64,000 bases of DNA. Source: an uncultured Bacilli bacterium (GTDB taxonomy: Bacteria > Bacillota_I > Bacilli_A > RF39 > UBA660). Both the position numbers and the translations under genes were made by a program. The stretch's first letter is position 1. Each line of letters begins with the position of its first letter. Below, piece by piece: positions 21,115 to 30,859 of this stretch. Where the stretch lies: contig CAKOWI010000006.1 of assembly GCA_934122275.1 (NCBI GenBank), positions 7,364-71,363 on the forward strand. Direction: 5' to 3'. Below the pieces are notes generated by a model, which ran no database searches, was not told the DNA's origin, and was given only the letters and a program-made list of their open reading frames with translations.

Positions 21115-21630
21115 TTAATAACTTTCCAAATACTCTTTCAAAAAATCAGAATAGAAATTACAAATATCATTATTACTTTCCTTATTTTCAAAAAACTCAA
21201 ATATGATTGCACCAAACAAATCACCATTTGGTAAAATTTGATTTATCTTAAAATTATCTTCAATAACATAATCATCAAATAATGTAACTTTTTTAAGACC
21301 ATTCAAAATGCTATTATTCTTTATTTGTTCTTCTAATGCTAAACTAATCTTTTTATTAATAAATTCTTCTTTTGTAGAAAATATTACTTTATCTAAGTCA
21401 GTAACATAAATATTACAATTTATCTTTTTTCCTAACATTTTTATAAAAACATTAATAAATTCTTCACTATTGCTAAGCTGAGAATATTTTCTTAATGATA
21501 AAGTATCCTTATCCGACAAAGATATTTCAAGTAATTCACCGGATTTTAGATGCATACTCTTTCTTAATTCTTTTGGAATAACTATTCTTCCTAGTTCATC
21601 AATTCTTCTTGTTATACCTGTGTTTCTCAT
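21115..21630 (-). CDS. spoVT: Stage V sporulation protein T (AbrB-type regulator)
   Basis: A 171-aa SpoVT. The first about 50 residues are an AbrB swapped-hairpin DNA-binding domain (GITRRIDELGRIVIPKELRK, about residues 4-23), and the remainder is a GAF-like sensor domain. In spore formers SpoVT adjusts forespore genes under sigma-G. It lies directly downstream of mfd, as in B. subtilis. The start has GAGGAAG upstream of the ATG. The C-terminal domain is divergent, but order and N-terminal match make the assignment firm. Confidence 0.9.
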   Translation of the reverse strand: MRNTGITRRIDELGRIVIPKELRKSMHLKSGELLEISLSDKDTLSLRKYSQLSNSEEFINVFIKMLGKKINCNIYVTDLDKVIFSTKEEFINKKISLALEEQIKNNSILNGLKKVTLFDDYVIEDNFKINQILPNGDLFGAIIFEFFENKESNNDICNFYSDFLKEYLESY

Positions 21631-21672
21631 ACAATCTTCCTCTCTTTTTTAGAATGTATAAAAAACATAATT

Positions 21673-24600
21673 TTATTCAATAATATCCATCATTTCAACT
21701 AAATAATATATAAAATGTCTATCAAGATTTTTAAGTGATAAAGTTATTTTAAGCATACCATTTAAATACATAACGTTAAAATTCTGACTAATTTTAAATA
21801 ATCTAGTAAGTAAAACAGAGCCATTAATTTTAGATGATATATTATTGCTAAAGTATAAAGTTATTTCATTATCTGTTTGAATTACCTTTTGAACCTCTTT
21901 CTTTCTTGCTAAGACATCAAACAATTCCTCTAACATATATATAATAATTTCTTCATCTAATTCTCCAAATCTATCTTTTAATTGCCTTTTTACTTCCAAA
22001 AATTTATCATAAGAATCTATTGTATTAATAATTTTATGAATTTCAATCTTTAAATTTTCATTTTCTGCATATTTATCACTTATATGTGTTGCAACTTGAA
22101 TAAGTGGTTTTTCTTCTATAACATCGGTATCATCAGAAGTAGATTCACTATCTTCCTTATTATTTTTCAATTTTTCTACTTCTTCATTTAATATTTTCAT
22201 ATACATATCATAACCAATAGCATCAATAAAGCCAGATTGCATGGAACCTAGTATATCTCCTGCACCTCTGATTGATAAATCCCTTACAGCTAGTGCATAT
22301 CCACTTCCTAGTTCTGTAAATTCTTTTATTGCGTTAAGCCTTTTTACCGCTATATCATTTAATTCCTTGTTTTTATCATACATTAAATAAGCATATGCTA
22401 TATTCTTTCCTCTACCTATTCTTCCCCTTATTTGATACAACTGGCTCAATCCAAAATAGTCAGAATCTAGAACAATTAAAGTATTTGCATTTTGAATATC
22501 AATTCCTGTTTCTATTATAGTTGTACAAACTAATACATTATATTTTTTATCTACAAATGATTCCATAGCTTCTTCTATCTGAGCTTTACTCATTTGTCCG
22601 TGAACGTATGTAACACAAGCCTCAGGAACTAATTTCTTTATCCTTGAAACTTGATTTTCAATCTTAGAAACATTATTATACAATAAAAATACCTGACCAT
22701 CTCTATATAACTCTTTATATATTGCATCTTTAATAACTTGTTCATTCTCCCTTAAAACATAGGTTTGTATGGGATATCTAAATGCTGGCGGAGTTTCTAT
22801 TAGTGATAAACCTCTTATTCCAGCAAGAGACATTTGCAAAGTTCTTGGTATTGGAGTAGCTGATAAGGTTAAAACATCAATGGAATTCTTTAACTCTTTT
22901 ATTTTTTCCTTATGAGTAACTCCAAAACGTTGTTCCTCATCAATAACTAATAATCCTAAATCTTTATACACAATATCTTTACTAAGTAATCTATGTGTTC
23001 CTATTATTAAGTCTATTTTTCCAGACCTTAATTCTTCAAGTATTATATTTTTCTTATTAGGTGTAACAAATCTATTCAAAACTTCTATGTTAATTCCAAA
23101 ACCACTAAATCTTTCTTTCGCATTTTCATAATGCTGATTAGATAAAATAGTTGTAGGACATAAAAATGCAACTTGTTTTCCAGATCTAATAGCTTTAAAT
23201 ATGGCTCTAAATGCAACTTCTGTTTTGCCATATCCAACATCACCACATAATAATCTATCCATAGGTATTGGCAATTCCATATCATGTTTAATTTCATTTA
23301 TTGCTCTTATTTGATCTTTAGTTTCAGTATATGGAAAGTTTTCTTCAAATTTATACTGTTCTTCATCATCATCTATGAATGCAAATCCAGGTATTAATTT
23401 TCTTTTTACCGATACATCAAGTAATTGCTTTGCTATATCCTTTACTTTTCCCCTAATTCTAGCTTTTTGTTTAACCCAATCTGTACTGCCTAATTTGTTA
23501 AGTCTTGGTTTAGCATTTTCATTTGAGGAATACTTACTTATAAGTTCTATTTTTGAGGCTGGAATATATAGTTTATCCTTGTCCTTATACTGAAGATATA
23601 TGTAATCCTTTTTTATACCTTTACTTTCTAATGTAACTATGCCTAAATATCTACCAATACCATGAGAAGCATGTACAACATAATCACCTATTTCTAACTT
23701 GTTTATATCTTTTATTTTAGAACCATATCTAAACTTACTTTTGTATCCAACCACACTACTTTTTTTATATAATTCATTTGTAGTCAAATAAACATAATCA
23801 TTTATTATAAAACCATTTAAAAGATTTATTTTTATTATATTTACATAATCTTCTTTTATATCATCTTCATTAGTAATTAGTGACTTGTATTTAATATTAT
23901 CGATAAAATTATTAATTATCTGTCTGTCATTTATGCATACAACGACCTTTTTATTTTCCTTTAACATCTTACCTATAAAACTATTAATCTGTTCAAAATT
24001 ACCATTAAATAGTGGAATTTGACCAGTTTTATAGGATTCTATATTGTCAGAGTTAATAACATTATTTAAACTACTAATATTAATATAATCATCTGGAATT
24101 AATTCATTAATATCATACATATACTTATCTATATCAAAATTATCAGTTAATTTAAACTCAGTTATTTCTTCTAAAACTCTTGCATAGGCAAGTGTTAATT
24201 TTTCTAAGTCCATGAATATAATCTTCTTTTTATCAAAATAATCTGAAATTGAACTTATATTATTAGTTACTCTCGGAAGTAAGCTCTGCCTTTTTGGAAC
24301 ATCAATTTTTCTTTCATTTATGAATTCAGAAAAAGGATTTATATCAAAATATTCTATTTTTGATAATGATAGCTGATTATCCGCACTAAAAAACCTTATT
24401 TCTTCTACTTCATTATCGAAAAATTCTATTCTTACCGGATTTTCATAACCGAACGGAAATATATCCAAAATGTAGCCTCTGTTCGCAAATTCACCCGTTT
24501 TTGTAACTAATGATTCTTTTTGATAACCTAACAGATAAAGTTTTTCAATTAATTCATTTCTATCAATAGAATCATTTATTTTTATGTTAATTTTTAAACT

Positions 24601-24969
24601 ATTCCATAATTTTTTTGTAGGTAAAAATCTTAAAAATCCCATTAAATTCGTTATTACTATTCTTTTTGTGATATCAGATGATATTTCATTTAATGTTTCT
24701 ATCCTTCTCACCATCAAATCTGGAGACATTATAGCGATTTCATTCATTAAAAAATCATCGGCTGGAAATAAAAGAATATCTTCTGAAGAATAATAAGATA
24801 AACTTTTATATAAAGTATTTGCTTCATATAACGTATTAGTTACTATAACTAATGTTTCATTCAATTCACAAAAAAGATTCCAAACATATGCAGCTTGGAC
24901 TTCTTTATTTATGCCAATAACGTTTAATTTTTTATCTAATAATCCATGCTTAAATATTTTTTTAAACAT
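21673..24969 (-). CDS. mfd: Transcription-repair coupling factor Mfd
   Basis: A protein of about 1098 aa. It has the UvrB-like N-terminal module, the RNA-polymerase-interaction domain (KIGDYVVHASHGIGRYLG type, about residues 425-445) and a RecG-like helicase motor with Walker A LLCGDVGYGKTEVA (about 576-589), DEEQ box (LLVIDEEQRFG, about 675-685) and motif VI (QIRGRIGRG). Mfd releases stalled RNA polymerase at DNA damage and recruits UvrA. It starts at the ATG at 24969 and is 14 bases downstream of pth, the normal pth-mfd pair. Identity is certain. Confidence 0.97.
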   Translation of the reverse strand: MFKKIFKHGLLDKKLNVIGINKEVQAAYVWNLFCELNETLVIVTNTLYEANTLYKSLSYYSSEDILLFPADDFLMNEIAIMSPDLMVRRIETLNEISSDITKRIVITNLMGFLRFLPTKKLWNSLKINIKINDSIDRNELIEKLYLLGYQKESLVTKTGEFANRGYILDIFPFGYENPVRIEFFDNEVEEIRFFSADNQLSLSKIEYFDINPFSEFINERKIDVPKRQSLLPRVTNNISSISDYFDKKKIIFMDLEKLTLAYARVLEEITEFKLTDNFDIDKYMYDINELIPDDYINISSLNNVINSDNIESYKTGQIPLFNGNFEQINSFIGKMLKENKKVVVCINDRQIINNFIDNIKYKSLITNEDDIKEDYVNIIKINLLNGFIINDYVYLTTNELYKKSSVVGYKSKFRYGSKIKDINKLEIGDYVVHASHGIGRYLGIVTLESKGIKKDYIYLQYKDKDKLYIPASKIELISKYSSNENAKPRLNKLGSTDWVKQKARIRGKVKDIAKQLLDVSVKRKLIPGFAFIDDDEEQYKFEENFPYTETKDQIRAINEIKHDMELPIPMDRLLCGDVGYGKTEVAFRAIFKAIRSGKQVAFLCPTTILSNQHYENAKERFSGFGINIEVLNRFVTPNKKNIILEELRSGKIDLIIGTHRLLSKDIVYKDLGLLVIDEEQRFGVTHKEKIKELKNSIDVLTLSATPIPRTLQMSLAGIRGLSLIETPPAFRYPIQTYVLRENEQVIKDAIYKELYRDGQVFLLYNNVSKIENQVSRIKKLVPEACVTYVHGQMSKAQIEEAMESFVDKKYNVLVCTTIIETGIDIQNANTLIVLDSDYFGLSQLYQIRGRIGRGKNIAYAYLMYDKNKELNDIAVKRLNAIKEFTELGSGYALAVRDLSIRGAGDILGSMQSGFIDAIGYDMYMKILNEEVEKLKNNKEDSESTSDDTDVIEEKPLIQVATHISDKYAENENLKIEIHKIINTIDSYDKFLEVKRQLKDRFGELDEEIIIYMLEELFDVLARKKEVQKVIQTDNEITLYFSNNISSKINGSVLLTRLFKISQNFNVMYLNGMLKITLSLKNLDRHFIYYLVEMMDIIE

Positions 24970-24983
24970 TAGAATCACCACTC

Positions 24984-25559
24984 TTATTGTTGTTTTTTAG
25001 TGTTATATTTACTCATTAATTCGTTAAATGGAGTACTAAATGATTGTAATACTATATCAGATACTTTATCTACAACACCCGCAATAATTTTTTTCTCTTC
25101 TTTACTCAATTTTCCAAGAACATAATCCTTTGTATCTATTTCCTTATCATTTGAAATACCTATTTTAATTCTTTTATATTCATTTGTTTTTAATTGATTT
25201 TCTATGTTTTTAAGTCCGTTATGCCCGCCCGAACTTCCTCTTTCTTTTAACTTAATACTACCTACTGGTGTATCTAAATCGTCACTTATTATTAAAATAT
25301 CTTCCGTTTTTATATCGAAAAATTTTACAAACTCTATCATTACATCACCAGATAAATTTATGAAATTTTGAGGTTTTAAAAAAATTATATGACACATATC
25401 AAGGAAACAATCAAAGTAAATAGCATTATTATTTTCTTTCCATGTATTAATATTTAATTTCTTTGCTATATCATCTATAACCATAAATCCCATGTTATGT
25501 CTTGTATTTTCATATTTTTTACCAGGATTTCCTAATCCAACTACTAATTTAATTTTCAT
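24984..25559 (-). CDS. pth: Peptidyl-tRNA hydrolase
   Basis: A 191-aa Pth that frees tRNA from stalled peptidyl-tRNA. Signature GLGNPGKKYENTRHNMGF is at about residues 8-25, including the catalytic His in RHNMG, with the second motif GSSGGHNGLKN (about 107-117). The start is the second ATG of a pair (25559), with GGAGG five bases upstream; the ribosome site lies inside the end of trmN6, which it overlaps by 11 bases. An upstream in-frame extension of 18 codons is not conserved. The following mfd is the usual partner. Confidence 0.95.
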   Translation of the reverse strand: MKIKLVVGLGNPGKKYENTRHNMGFMVIDDIAKKLNINTWKENNNAIYFDCFLDMCHIIFLKPQNFINLSGDVMIEFVKFFDIKTEDILIISDDLDTPVGSIKLKERGSSGGHNGLKNIENQLKTNEYKRIKIGISNDKEIDTKDYVLGKLSKEEKKIIAGVVDKVSDIVLQSFSTPFNELMSKYNTKKQQ

Positions 25560-26283
25560 CATTGCCTCCATCAAATATTCTTTTAATTTCTTCTTTATAT
25601 GTACCATCATCATTATGTATTATTAAGTTACTTTCAAGTTTTATTCCAGGTTTTCCATTTTTACTACCCTCTATCAATACCAAGTTAGACTCCGAATTAA
25701 AAAATGGATATATAAATTTTAACCTTTTAGGTTCAATATTGTTATTTCTCATTTCTACAATGATATCTATTAATCTATCTGTTCTATGAACCAATGCAAT
25801 TTTACCATTATTTTTTAATAATTTTTTAGCAACTTTAAAAATTTGGTTTAAATTTAAATATATTTCGTGTCTTGCTATAGATTTTATCTCATTTTTATTA
25901 ATATAGTTATCTTCGTCAAATTTAAAATAAGGGGGATTACAAGTTATAAGGTCAAATGTGTCAGTTTCATATATCGATGGTAAATCATTAACGTCTAAAT
26001 TAATGATTTCTATTTGTTTCTCTAAGTTATTAATTGCAACACTTTCTATTGCCAAATCATAAACCTCTTTTTGCAATTCAACTCCAATTATCTTATTAGA
26101 TGTTTTACAACTCAAAAAAAGAGGAATAGGTGCATTCCCTGTACAAAAATCCACTATCTTCGTTTTTTTATTAACATTAACGAAATTTGCTAGTAAAACA
26201 GAGTCAATTGAAAAATTAAACCAATTTGTGTCTTGAACAATTTTTAAGTTATTATAATTTAATAAATCATTTGTTACTTTCAT
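25549..26283 (-). CDS. trmN6: tRNA1(Val) (adenine-N6)-methyltransferase-like protein (YabB/TrmN6)
   Basis: A 244-aa class I methyltransferase with SAM loop VDFCTGNAPIPL (about residues 43-54) and catalytic NPPYFK (about 117-122), the N6-adenine methyltransferase type. This is the YabB/YfiC family that modifies A37 of a valine tRNA in E. coli. In B. subtilis yabB follows ricT (yaaT) after darA, a close match to the order here. It overlaps ricT by 17 bases and pth by 11, so it is part of a tightly coupled operon. The exact tRNA target is inferred. Confidence 0.86.
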   Translation of the reverse strand: MKVTNDLLNYNNLKIVQDTNWFNFSIDSVLLANFVNVNKKTKIVDFCTGNAPIPLFLSCKTSNKIIGVELQKEVYDLAIESVAINNLEKQIEIINLDVNDLPSIYETDTFDLITCNPPYFKFDEDNYINKNEIKSIARHEIYLNLNQIFKVAKKLLKNNGKIALVHRTDRLIDIIVEMRNNNIEPKRLKFIYPFFNSESNLVLIEGSKNGKPGIKLESNLIIHNDDGTYKEEIKRIFDGGNDEN

Positions 26284-27064
26284 CTTTTTTTTCCACAGTA
26301 ATTATTTCATTATCACTTATTTTTATTTTATAAGTTCTTTTTAAAACGTCCAATTCACATACTCTACCACTTTTATCGCCATAAGTTACCATTTCACCAA
26401 TTTTAGGTAGTTCTTTTCTGTATTTAGAATACGTTTCATCCTCATACCCTAAACAGCAAAAAAGTCTGCCACAAGCCCCATTTATCTTGTTAGGATTAAG
26501 TGCAATTCCTTGTTCTTTAGCCATATTTATAGAAACACTATTAAAATTAGTTAAAAAGGTTGAACAACATAATGGTCTTCCACATGGCCCTAAGCCTGAA
26601 ATTTCCTTTGCCTTATCACGTACACCAATCTGCCTTAATTCTATTCTAGTTTTATACTTTGCCGCTAATATTTTAGCTAACTCTCTAAAATCAACTCTAT
26701 CATCCGCTATAAACTTAAAAATTAACTTTTTTCTATCTAAAGTGTATGAAGCATCATATAATTTCATGTCTATATTTTCTTTTTCTACTATCTTTTGAGC
26801 ATAGTTCAATGCTTTTTGTGCATCTATTATGTTAATTCTATTATTTTTTTTGTCATCTTTTGTTGCTATTCTTATAATATTTTTTAGTGGTAAAAAGATA
26901 TCTTCTTGCTTTTTAGTTATTATATCTGTTGCAGCTTGTGCGATTTGAACCCCTCTTTCTGTTTCAACCACAACAAATTCATCTTTATTGATAATAAAAT
27001 TTTGAGGAGAAAAATAATAAATTCTTCCACCATCTTCGAATCTAATTCCTATCACATTTATCAT
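26267..27064 (-). CDS. ricT: PSP1/RicT (YaaT) regulatory iron-sulfur complex subunit
   Basis: A 265-aa PSP1-domain protein. The Cys clusters GLGPCGRPLCCSTFL (about residues 157-171) and CGRLFCCLGYE (about 193-203) are the conserved ligands for the Fe-S clusters of the RicAFT complex. In B. subtilis this complex affects sporulation, competence and biofilm by modulating RNase Y. It lies between holB and trmN6 and overlaps both. All expected cysteines are present, so cluster binding is likely. Partners RicA and RicF are not in the window. Confidence 0.94.
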   Translation of the reverse strand: MINVIGIRFEDGGRIYYFSPQNFIINKDEFVVVETERGVQIAQAATDIITKKQEDIFLPLKNIIRIATKDDKKNNRINIIDAQKALNYAQKIVEKENIDMKLYDASYTLDRKKLIFKFIADDRVDFRELAKILAAKYKTRIELRQIGVRDKAKEISGLGPCGRPLCCSTFLTNFNSVSINMAKEQGIALNPNKINGACGRLFCCLGYEDETYSKYRKELPKIGEMVTYGDKSGRVCELDVLKRTYKIKISDNEIITVEKKDESNK

Positions 27065-27959
27065 TTGTTATCTCCCCTATTCCAATTACTAAATTATTTA
27101 TAAACAATAACATATTTACATTATAATCCAATTTTTTCATATTTTCTAATATAAACGATATTTTTTTAATTATTTTATCTGATGATTCACCATATGAGTA
27201 ATTTTTCAAAAATTCATTGCCATATATGCATTTTTCATCATTTGTATTTTTAAATTCTAATGAATTTTTATAAAGTAATAAAAATAATTTTAACAAATTA
27301 AGCATTTCTTGTTTACTATCATATAATTTTAAAATTTTATCTTTTGTGTCTATTAAAACTGATTTATAATCATCATTAGTTTTAATAAATAAATCAGTCC
27401 CTATCTCAATTTTTTCAGGTTCAAGCCCACACATTTCTTGAATTTCTGAAAAATCATGATTAACTTTTTTATTTTTTAATCTTATAATTTGGCATCTAGA
27501 TGCTATTGTATTAATCACTTTATCTATGTTTGTCGTCGTAAAAATTGCAATTGTATTACTGTCAGGTTCTTCTAAAAACTTTAATATAGAATTTGATGAT
27601 GACTGATTTAATAATTCCAAACAGTTTATAATATATATTTGATTTTTCCCTTCTATAGAATTTGTTTGAAAGGTATTTTTAACATCCATTATAGCTTCTT
27701 TTTTAATAATGTTATTTATAGGATTAATTATTTTAACTTCATTAAATTCATCATTATCTATTCTCATACATATGTTACATTTAGAACAATTATTATCATA
27801 TTTATTAGGGCATGCAAAAACTTTAGCTAATTTCTTAGCCTTATCTTGTAGCATTTTTTCATCATTACCTACCAATATATATGCTTGTGTATTCATTTCT
27901 TTATCAACGTAATTATGAATAATCTTATTTAAAACCGTTTGTTCATCATATAATTCCAT
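27042..27959 (-). CDS. holB: DNA polymerase III delta' subunit
   Basis: A 305-aa clamp-loader subunit. The zinc-binding module with spaced Cys residues (ACPNKYDNNCSKCNICMR, about residues 49-66) is followed by an AAA+ fold lacking a functional Walker A, as in delta', and the SRC motif TIASRCQIIRL (about 150-160). It overlaps ricT by 23 bases, showing translational coupling, and starts with GAGAGGA before the ATG. The neighbouring recR-bofA-holB-ricT order fits B. subtilis. Identity is firm. Confidence 0.93.
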   Translation of the reverse strand: MELYDEQTVLNKIIHNYVDKEMNTQAYILVGNDEKMLQDKAKKLAKVFACPNKYDNNCSKCNICMRIDNDEFNEVKIINPINNIIKKEAIMDVKNTFQTNSIEGKNQIYIINCLELLNQSSSNSILKFLEEPDSNTIAIFTTTNIDKVINTIASRCQIIRLKNKKVNHDFSEIQEMCGLEPEKIEIGTDLFIKTNDDYKSVLIDTKDKILKLYDSKQEMLNLLKLFLLLYKNSLEFKNTNDEKCIYGNEFLKNYSYGESSDKIIKKISFILENMKKLDYNVNMLLFINNLVIGIGEITNDKCDRN

Positions 27960-27969
27960 ACTTTTCCTC

Positions 27970-28158
27970 TCAATAATTCATTAAAAGAAACAATGCTAGA
28001 CCTATTACCCCTGGCACATCTAACATACTAACTATTAATATTGTTACTAAATTTATAGGTATAATTAAATTAAGTGATGACAAAAATACGTTATATGCAA
28101 ATAATATTAACATACCTATAATTATTTTTTTTACTATCTTCATTAAAATTTTTAACAT
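27970..28158 (-). CDS. bofA: BofA-like pro-sigma-K processing inhibitor / membrane protein
   Basis: A 62-aa membrane protein with a basic start and two hydrophobic segments (about residues 10-27 and 33-58), ending DVPGVIGLALFLLM, the conserved PGV-G pattern of BofA. In B. subtilis BofA holds the SpoIVFB protease inactive until the right stage of sporulation. It lies after recR as in B. subtilis. The ATG at 28158 has AAGGGTG upstream; a GTG four codons earlier is possible. Sporulation context elsewhere in the window supports the call. Confidence 0.8.
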   Translation of the reverse strand: MLKILMKIVKKIIIGMLILFAYNVFLSSLNLIIPINLVTILIVSMLDVPGVIGLALFLLMNY

Positions 28159-28201
28159 ATATTTCTTCACCCTTAATTAAAAATATGTTAAAAATCTTTT
28201 T

Positions 28202-28810
28202 TTATGTTAACTCACTTCTATTCTTAAATGCCATTTCCAAAGTTAAATTATCCAAATACTCCATATCGGTTCCTATTGGTACACCTTGTGCTATCTGAGT
28301 AATTTTAACATCTTTATTTTCTAATAATTTTCTAATATATAGTGAGGTAGTATTTCCTTCTATACTTGGTCTTAATGCTAAAATAACCTCATGTATATTT
28401 TCCTTATCTATTCTTTCTACCAACTTATTAATTGATAAATCTTCAGGATTTATTCCATCTATTGGAGATATAAGTCCCCCTAAAACATGGTATTTACTTT
28501 TCCAAATACCTAATTTTTCAAAGACATATACATTTTTTTGTTGTTCTACAACACATAATATTTCACCATTTCTTGACTCATCATCACATATTAAACATTT
28601 GTTTGCATCAGTTAAACATCCACAAATAGGACAAGTTACCACATCCTTTTTTAAGTTATAAAGAGCCTCACAAATATCTTTTAACTGTTTTTCATCTAAG
28701 TTTAATATTGAAAATGCGTATCTTTCGGCTGTTTTTTTACCTACACCAGGTAATAATTCAAGAAAATCAATAATTTTTTGCAGTTGTTTTGGATAATTAT
28801 ATTGGTTCAT
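28202..28810 (-). CDS. recR: Recombination mediator protein RecR
   Basis: A 202-aa RecR: N-terminal helix-hairpin-helix (LPGVGKKTAERYAFSIL, about residues 19-35), a zinc finger CPICGCLTDANKCLICDD (about 58-75) and a TOPRIM domain with VVEQQKNVYVFEK (about 87-99) and the Walker-like GIVPLxG-type end. It loads RecA with RecF and RecO at gaps. It is five bases from ebfC, with no clear ribosome site of its own, so coupling to ebfC is likely. The dnaX-ebfC-recR cluster is universal in Bacillota. Confidence 0.96.
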   Translation of the reverse strand: MNQYNYPKQLQKIIDFLELLPGVGKKTAERYAFSILNLDEKQLKDICEALYNLKKDVVTCPICGCLTDANKCLICDDESRNGEILCVVEQQKNVYVFEKLGIWKSKYHVLGGLISPIDGINPEDLSINKLVERIDKENIHEVILALRPSIEGNTTSLYIRKLLENKDVKITQIAQGVPIGTDMEYLDNLTLEMAFKNRSELT

Positions 28811-28815
28811 TTTTT

Positions 28816-29112
28816 TTAAAATAAGCTACCAAAATTGCCCATTTGGCTTCCCATTTTTTCTTCTATATCTTTTTTTATCTTTTTATTAGCATCATTTACT
28901 GCAATAACTATCATATCCTGTAATATTTCTATATCATCTTTATCAAGTGAATCAATTTTTATTTTAGCAGATAGAACTTCTCTATTACCGTTCATAATTA
29001 CTTCTACTAATTCTGATTCTCCCTTATATTCTTTTTTTTCTATTTCATTCTTAGACTCCATAACTTTTTTTTGCATATTTTGAGCTTGTTTCATTAAAGC
29101 TTGTAAATTCAT
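28816..29112 (-). CDS. ebfC: YbaB/EbfC nucleoid-associated protein
   Basis: A 98-aa YbaB/EbfC-family DNA-binding protein: a Gln/Lys-rich N-terminal helix (LMKQAQNMQKKVMES, about residues 5-19), a central beta sheet (EVIMNGNREVLSAKIKID) and a C-terminal helix ending MGSQMGNFGSLF. It binds DNA as a dimer and is usually found between dnaX and recR, as here. It starts two bases after the dnaX stop with GGAGG upstream of its ATG, inside the end of dnaX. The biological role is modest and pleiotropic. Confidence 0.92.
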   Translation of the reverse strand: MNLQALMKQAQNMQKKVMESKNEIEKKEYKGESELVEVIMNGNREVLSAKIKIDSLDKDDIEILQDMIVIAVNDANKKIKKDIEEKMGSQMGNFGSLF

Positions 29113-29113
29113 T

Positions 29114-30793
29114 TTAATTTTCCTCCATTTCTATCAAATCACAAAAATCATTAACTGAATTTTGTTTCAATTCTTCTTTAATTTTATTCAGCAAATCTTC
29201 TTCTGATTCTAATTTTAACTCATTTTTTTTTGTTTTTTCCACATATATAGGTCTTATTTTCTTCCAATAATCACTAGTTATGTACACAATTTTATATTTG
29301 TTTTTAAAAATTTCTTCCAGCATTTTTTTACTCAAATCATATAATTTTTCAATTTTATTAACTGAGCTATCTACTGGTAATGTAATTATTATTCCATTAG
29401 ATGATGCTGCAACCGGAATGCTATCGGTTAATATTCCAGCTACAATTTTATAACTTTCATCAGTTAAATAATTAGAAATCAATTTCCACCCTTCTAAAAC
29501 TACTTTAATGTTATTTTTAGAAGATTCTTTTAATATATTATTTATTCTTACGTCCTTTATTTTTTCAATATTTGACTTTAATAGACTCTCTTCTTCATTT
29601 TCTCTCAATGTTTCACGTGGAACATTACTTTCCATTTTTAGTTCTTTTCCTGATAATGTTTCACGTGAAACATTGTTTTTATTGTTTAAATCTTTATCAT
29701 CTAAATAGCTAATACTATTTTTTTTAAACATTTTATCAATTAATTTAAACATATTAACTTCAAAGACAATTCTTTTTTGATAACTGTTTTTTATTTCTTC
29801 AATCATGCTATTTAAACTATCAATTATATTATATAAATTAGTATCACTTATTTTTTCAAAAAAATCAATTTCTTGTTCAGTGACTTTTTTAGATTCTAAG
29901 GTTTTTTTATAAACAATTCCTTTGTATGCAAAATTCAACATTTTCTTATTAATTAATAAAAAATCTTTATTTTCTTTGTCAAATTCATCAATAATATCTA
30001 TTATTTCTTTATAATCTTTTTTTAATAAACATTTAAAAACATTTAAAACATCTTCATCTGTTATTGTTCCTAATAAACTCTCTAAATCCTCTTTGTTTAT
30101 TTGTTTATCTGAATATATGTATGCTTGATCTAGCATTCCTATTGCATCCCTCATACCTCCATTAGAATTGTTTATTATTAAATCTAATGAATCATCCGTA
30201 ATGTTTATTTTTTCTAAATCACATATTCTTTTCAAACATTCTCTCATAGAATGCTCATTTATATTTTTAAAATCATATCTTTGGCACCTAGAAATAACTG
30301 TATTTGGAAGTTTTTGGGGTTCAGTTGTTGCCAATATAAATATTATATGATTTGGTGGTTCCTCCAATGTTTTTAATAATGCATTAAAAGCCCCAATCGA
30401 TAGCATGTGTACTTCATCTATAATATATATTTTGTATTTAGATACAGCAGGAGCTAAATTAACTTTACTTCTAATTTCTCTAATTTCGTCTACACCATTA
30501 TTAGATGCCGCATCTATTTCTATTATATCAGGATTGCTATTTTCATTAAACGAAATACAATTACTACATTCATTGCATGCATCCCCATCCTTATTATTCA
30601 AGCAATTTATCGTCTTAGCAAATAATTTGGCACAGCTAGTTTTACCAGTTCCCCTAGGTCCAGTAAACAAATAAGCATGATTAATTTTTTTATTTTTTAT
30701 AGTATTTTTGAGAGTTTTAACTATTGTATCTTGACCATATACATATTTAAACTGTTTTGGTCTATATTTACGATATAAAGTTTGATATTTCAT
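29114..30793 (-). CDS. dnaX: DNA polymerase III gamma/tau subunit
   Basis: A 559-aa clamp-loader ATPase. Walker A FTGPRGTGKTSCAKLF is at about residues 43-58, a zinc-binding set of four Cys (INCLNNKDGDACNECSNC) at about 62-79, Walker B IYIIDEVHML at about 122-131 and the SRC motif VISRCQRYDF at about 167-176. The start is the ATG at 30793 (AGGAG seven bases upstream). The linker region carries two parS sites that encode NVPRETL and NVSRETL, so partition sites are embedded in the coding sequence at a non-conserved stretch. It heads the dnaX-ebfC-recR operon. Confidence 0.96.
   Translation of the reverse strand: MKYQTLYRKYRPKQFKYVYGQDTIVKTLKNTIKNKKINHAYLFTGPRGTGKTSCAKLFAKTINCLNNKDGDACNECSNCISFNENSNPDIIEIDAASNNGVDEIREIRSKVNLAPAVSKYKIYIIDEVHMLSIGAFNALLKTLEEPPNHIIFILATTEPQKLPNTVISRCQRYDFKNINEHSMRECLKRICDLEKINITDDSLDLIINNSNGGMRDAIGMLDQAYIYSDKQINKEDLESLLGTITDEDVLNVFKCLLKKDYKEIIDIIDEFDKENKDFLLINKKMLNFAYKGIVYKKTLESKKVTEQEIDFFEKISDTNLYNIIDSLNSMIEEIKNSYQKRIVFEVNMFKLIDKMFKKNSISYLDDKDLNNKNNVSRETLSGKELKMESNVPRETLRENEEESLLKSNIEKIKDVRINNILKESSKNNIKVVLEGWKLISNYLTDESYKIVAGILTDSIPVAASSNGIIITLPVDSSVNKIEKLYDLSKKMLEEIFKNKYKIVYITSDYWKKIRPIYVEKTKKNELKLESEEDLLNKIKEELKQNSVNDFCDLIEMEEN
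29609..29624. other. parS site 1 (inside dnaX)
   Basis: TGTTTCACGTGGAACA, the reverse complement of the B. subtilis ParB/Spo0J-binding consensus TGTTCCACGTGAAACA, lies within the dnaX reading frame. Confidence 0.9.
29657..29672. other. parS site 2 (inside dnaX)
   Basis: TGTTTCACGTGAAACA, a perfect 16-base palindrome matching the ParB/Spo0J site, lies 48 bases after site 1 and also inside dnaX. Confidence 0.9.
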
Positions 30794-30843
30794 ATCCACA
30801 CTCCTCTCATATAAATTATACCATTTTACATAAAAAAAAGAAA

Positions 30844-30859
30844 TGTTTCACGTGAAACA
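30844..30859. other. parS site 3 (next to the tadA stop)
   Basis: TGTTTCACGTGAAACA, a perfect palindrome directly abutting the tadA stop codon in the gap between tadA and dnaX. Confidence 0.9.

Noticed and set aside
29114..30793. Programmed frameshift in dnaX producing a short gamma form
   Set aside because: No A/T slippery heptamer followed by a strong hairpin was apparent in the expected region, so no frameshift is claimed.
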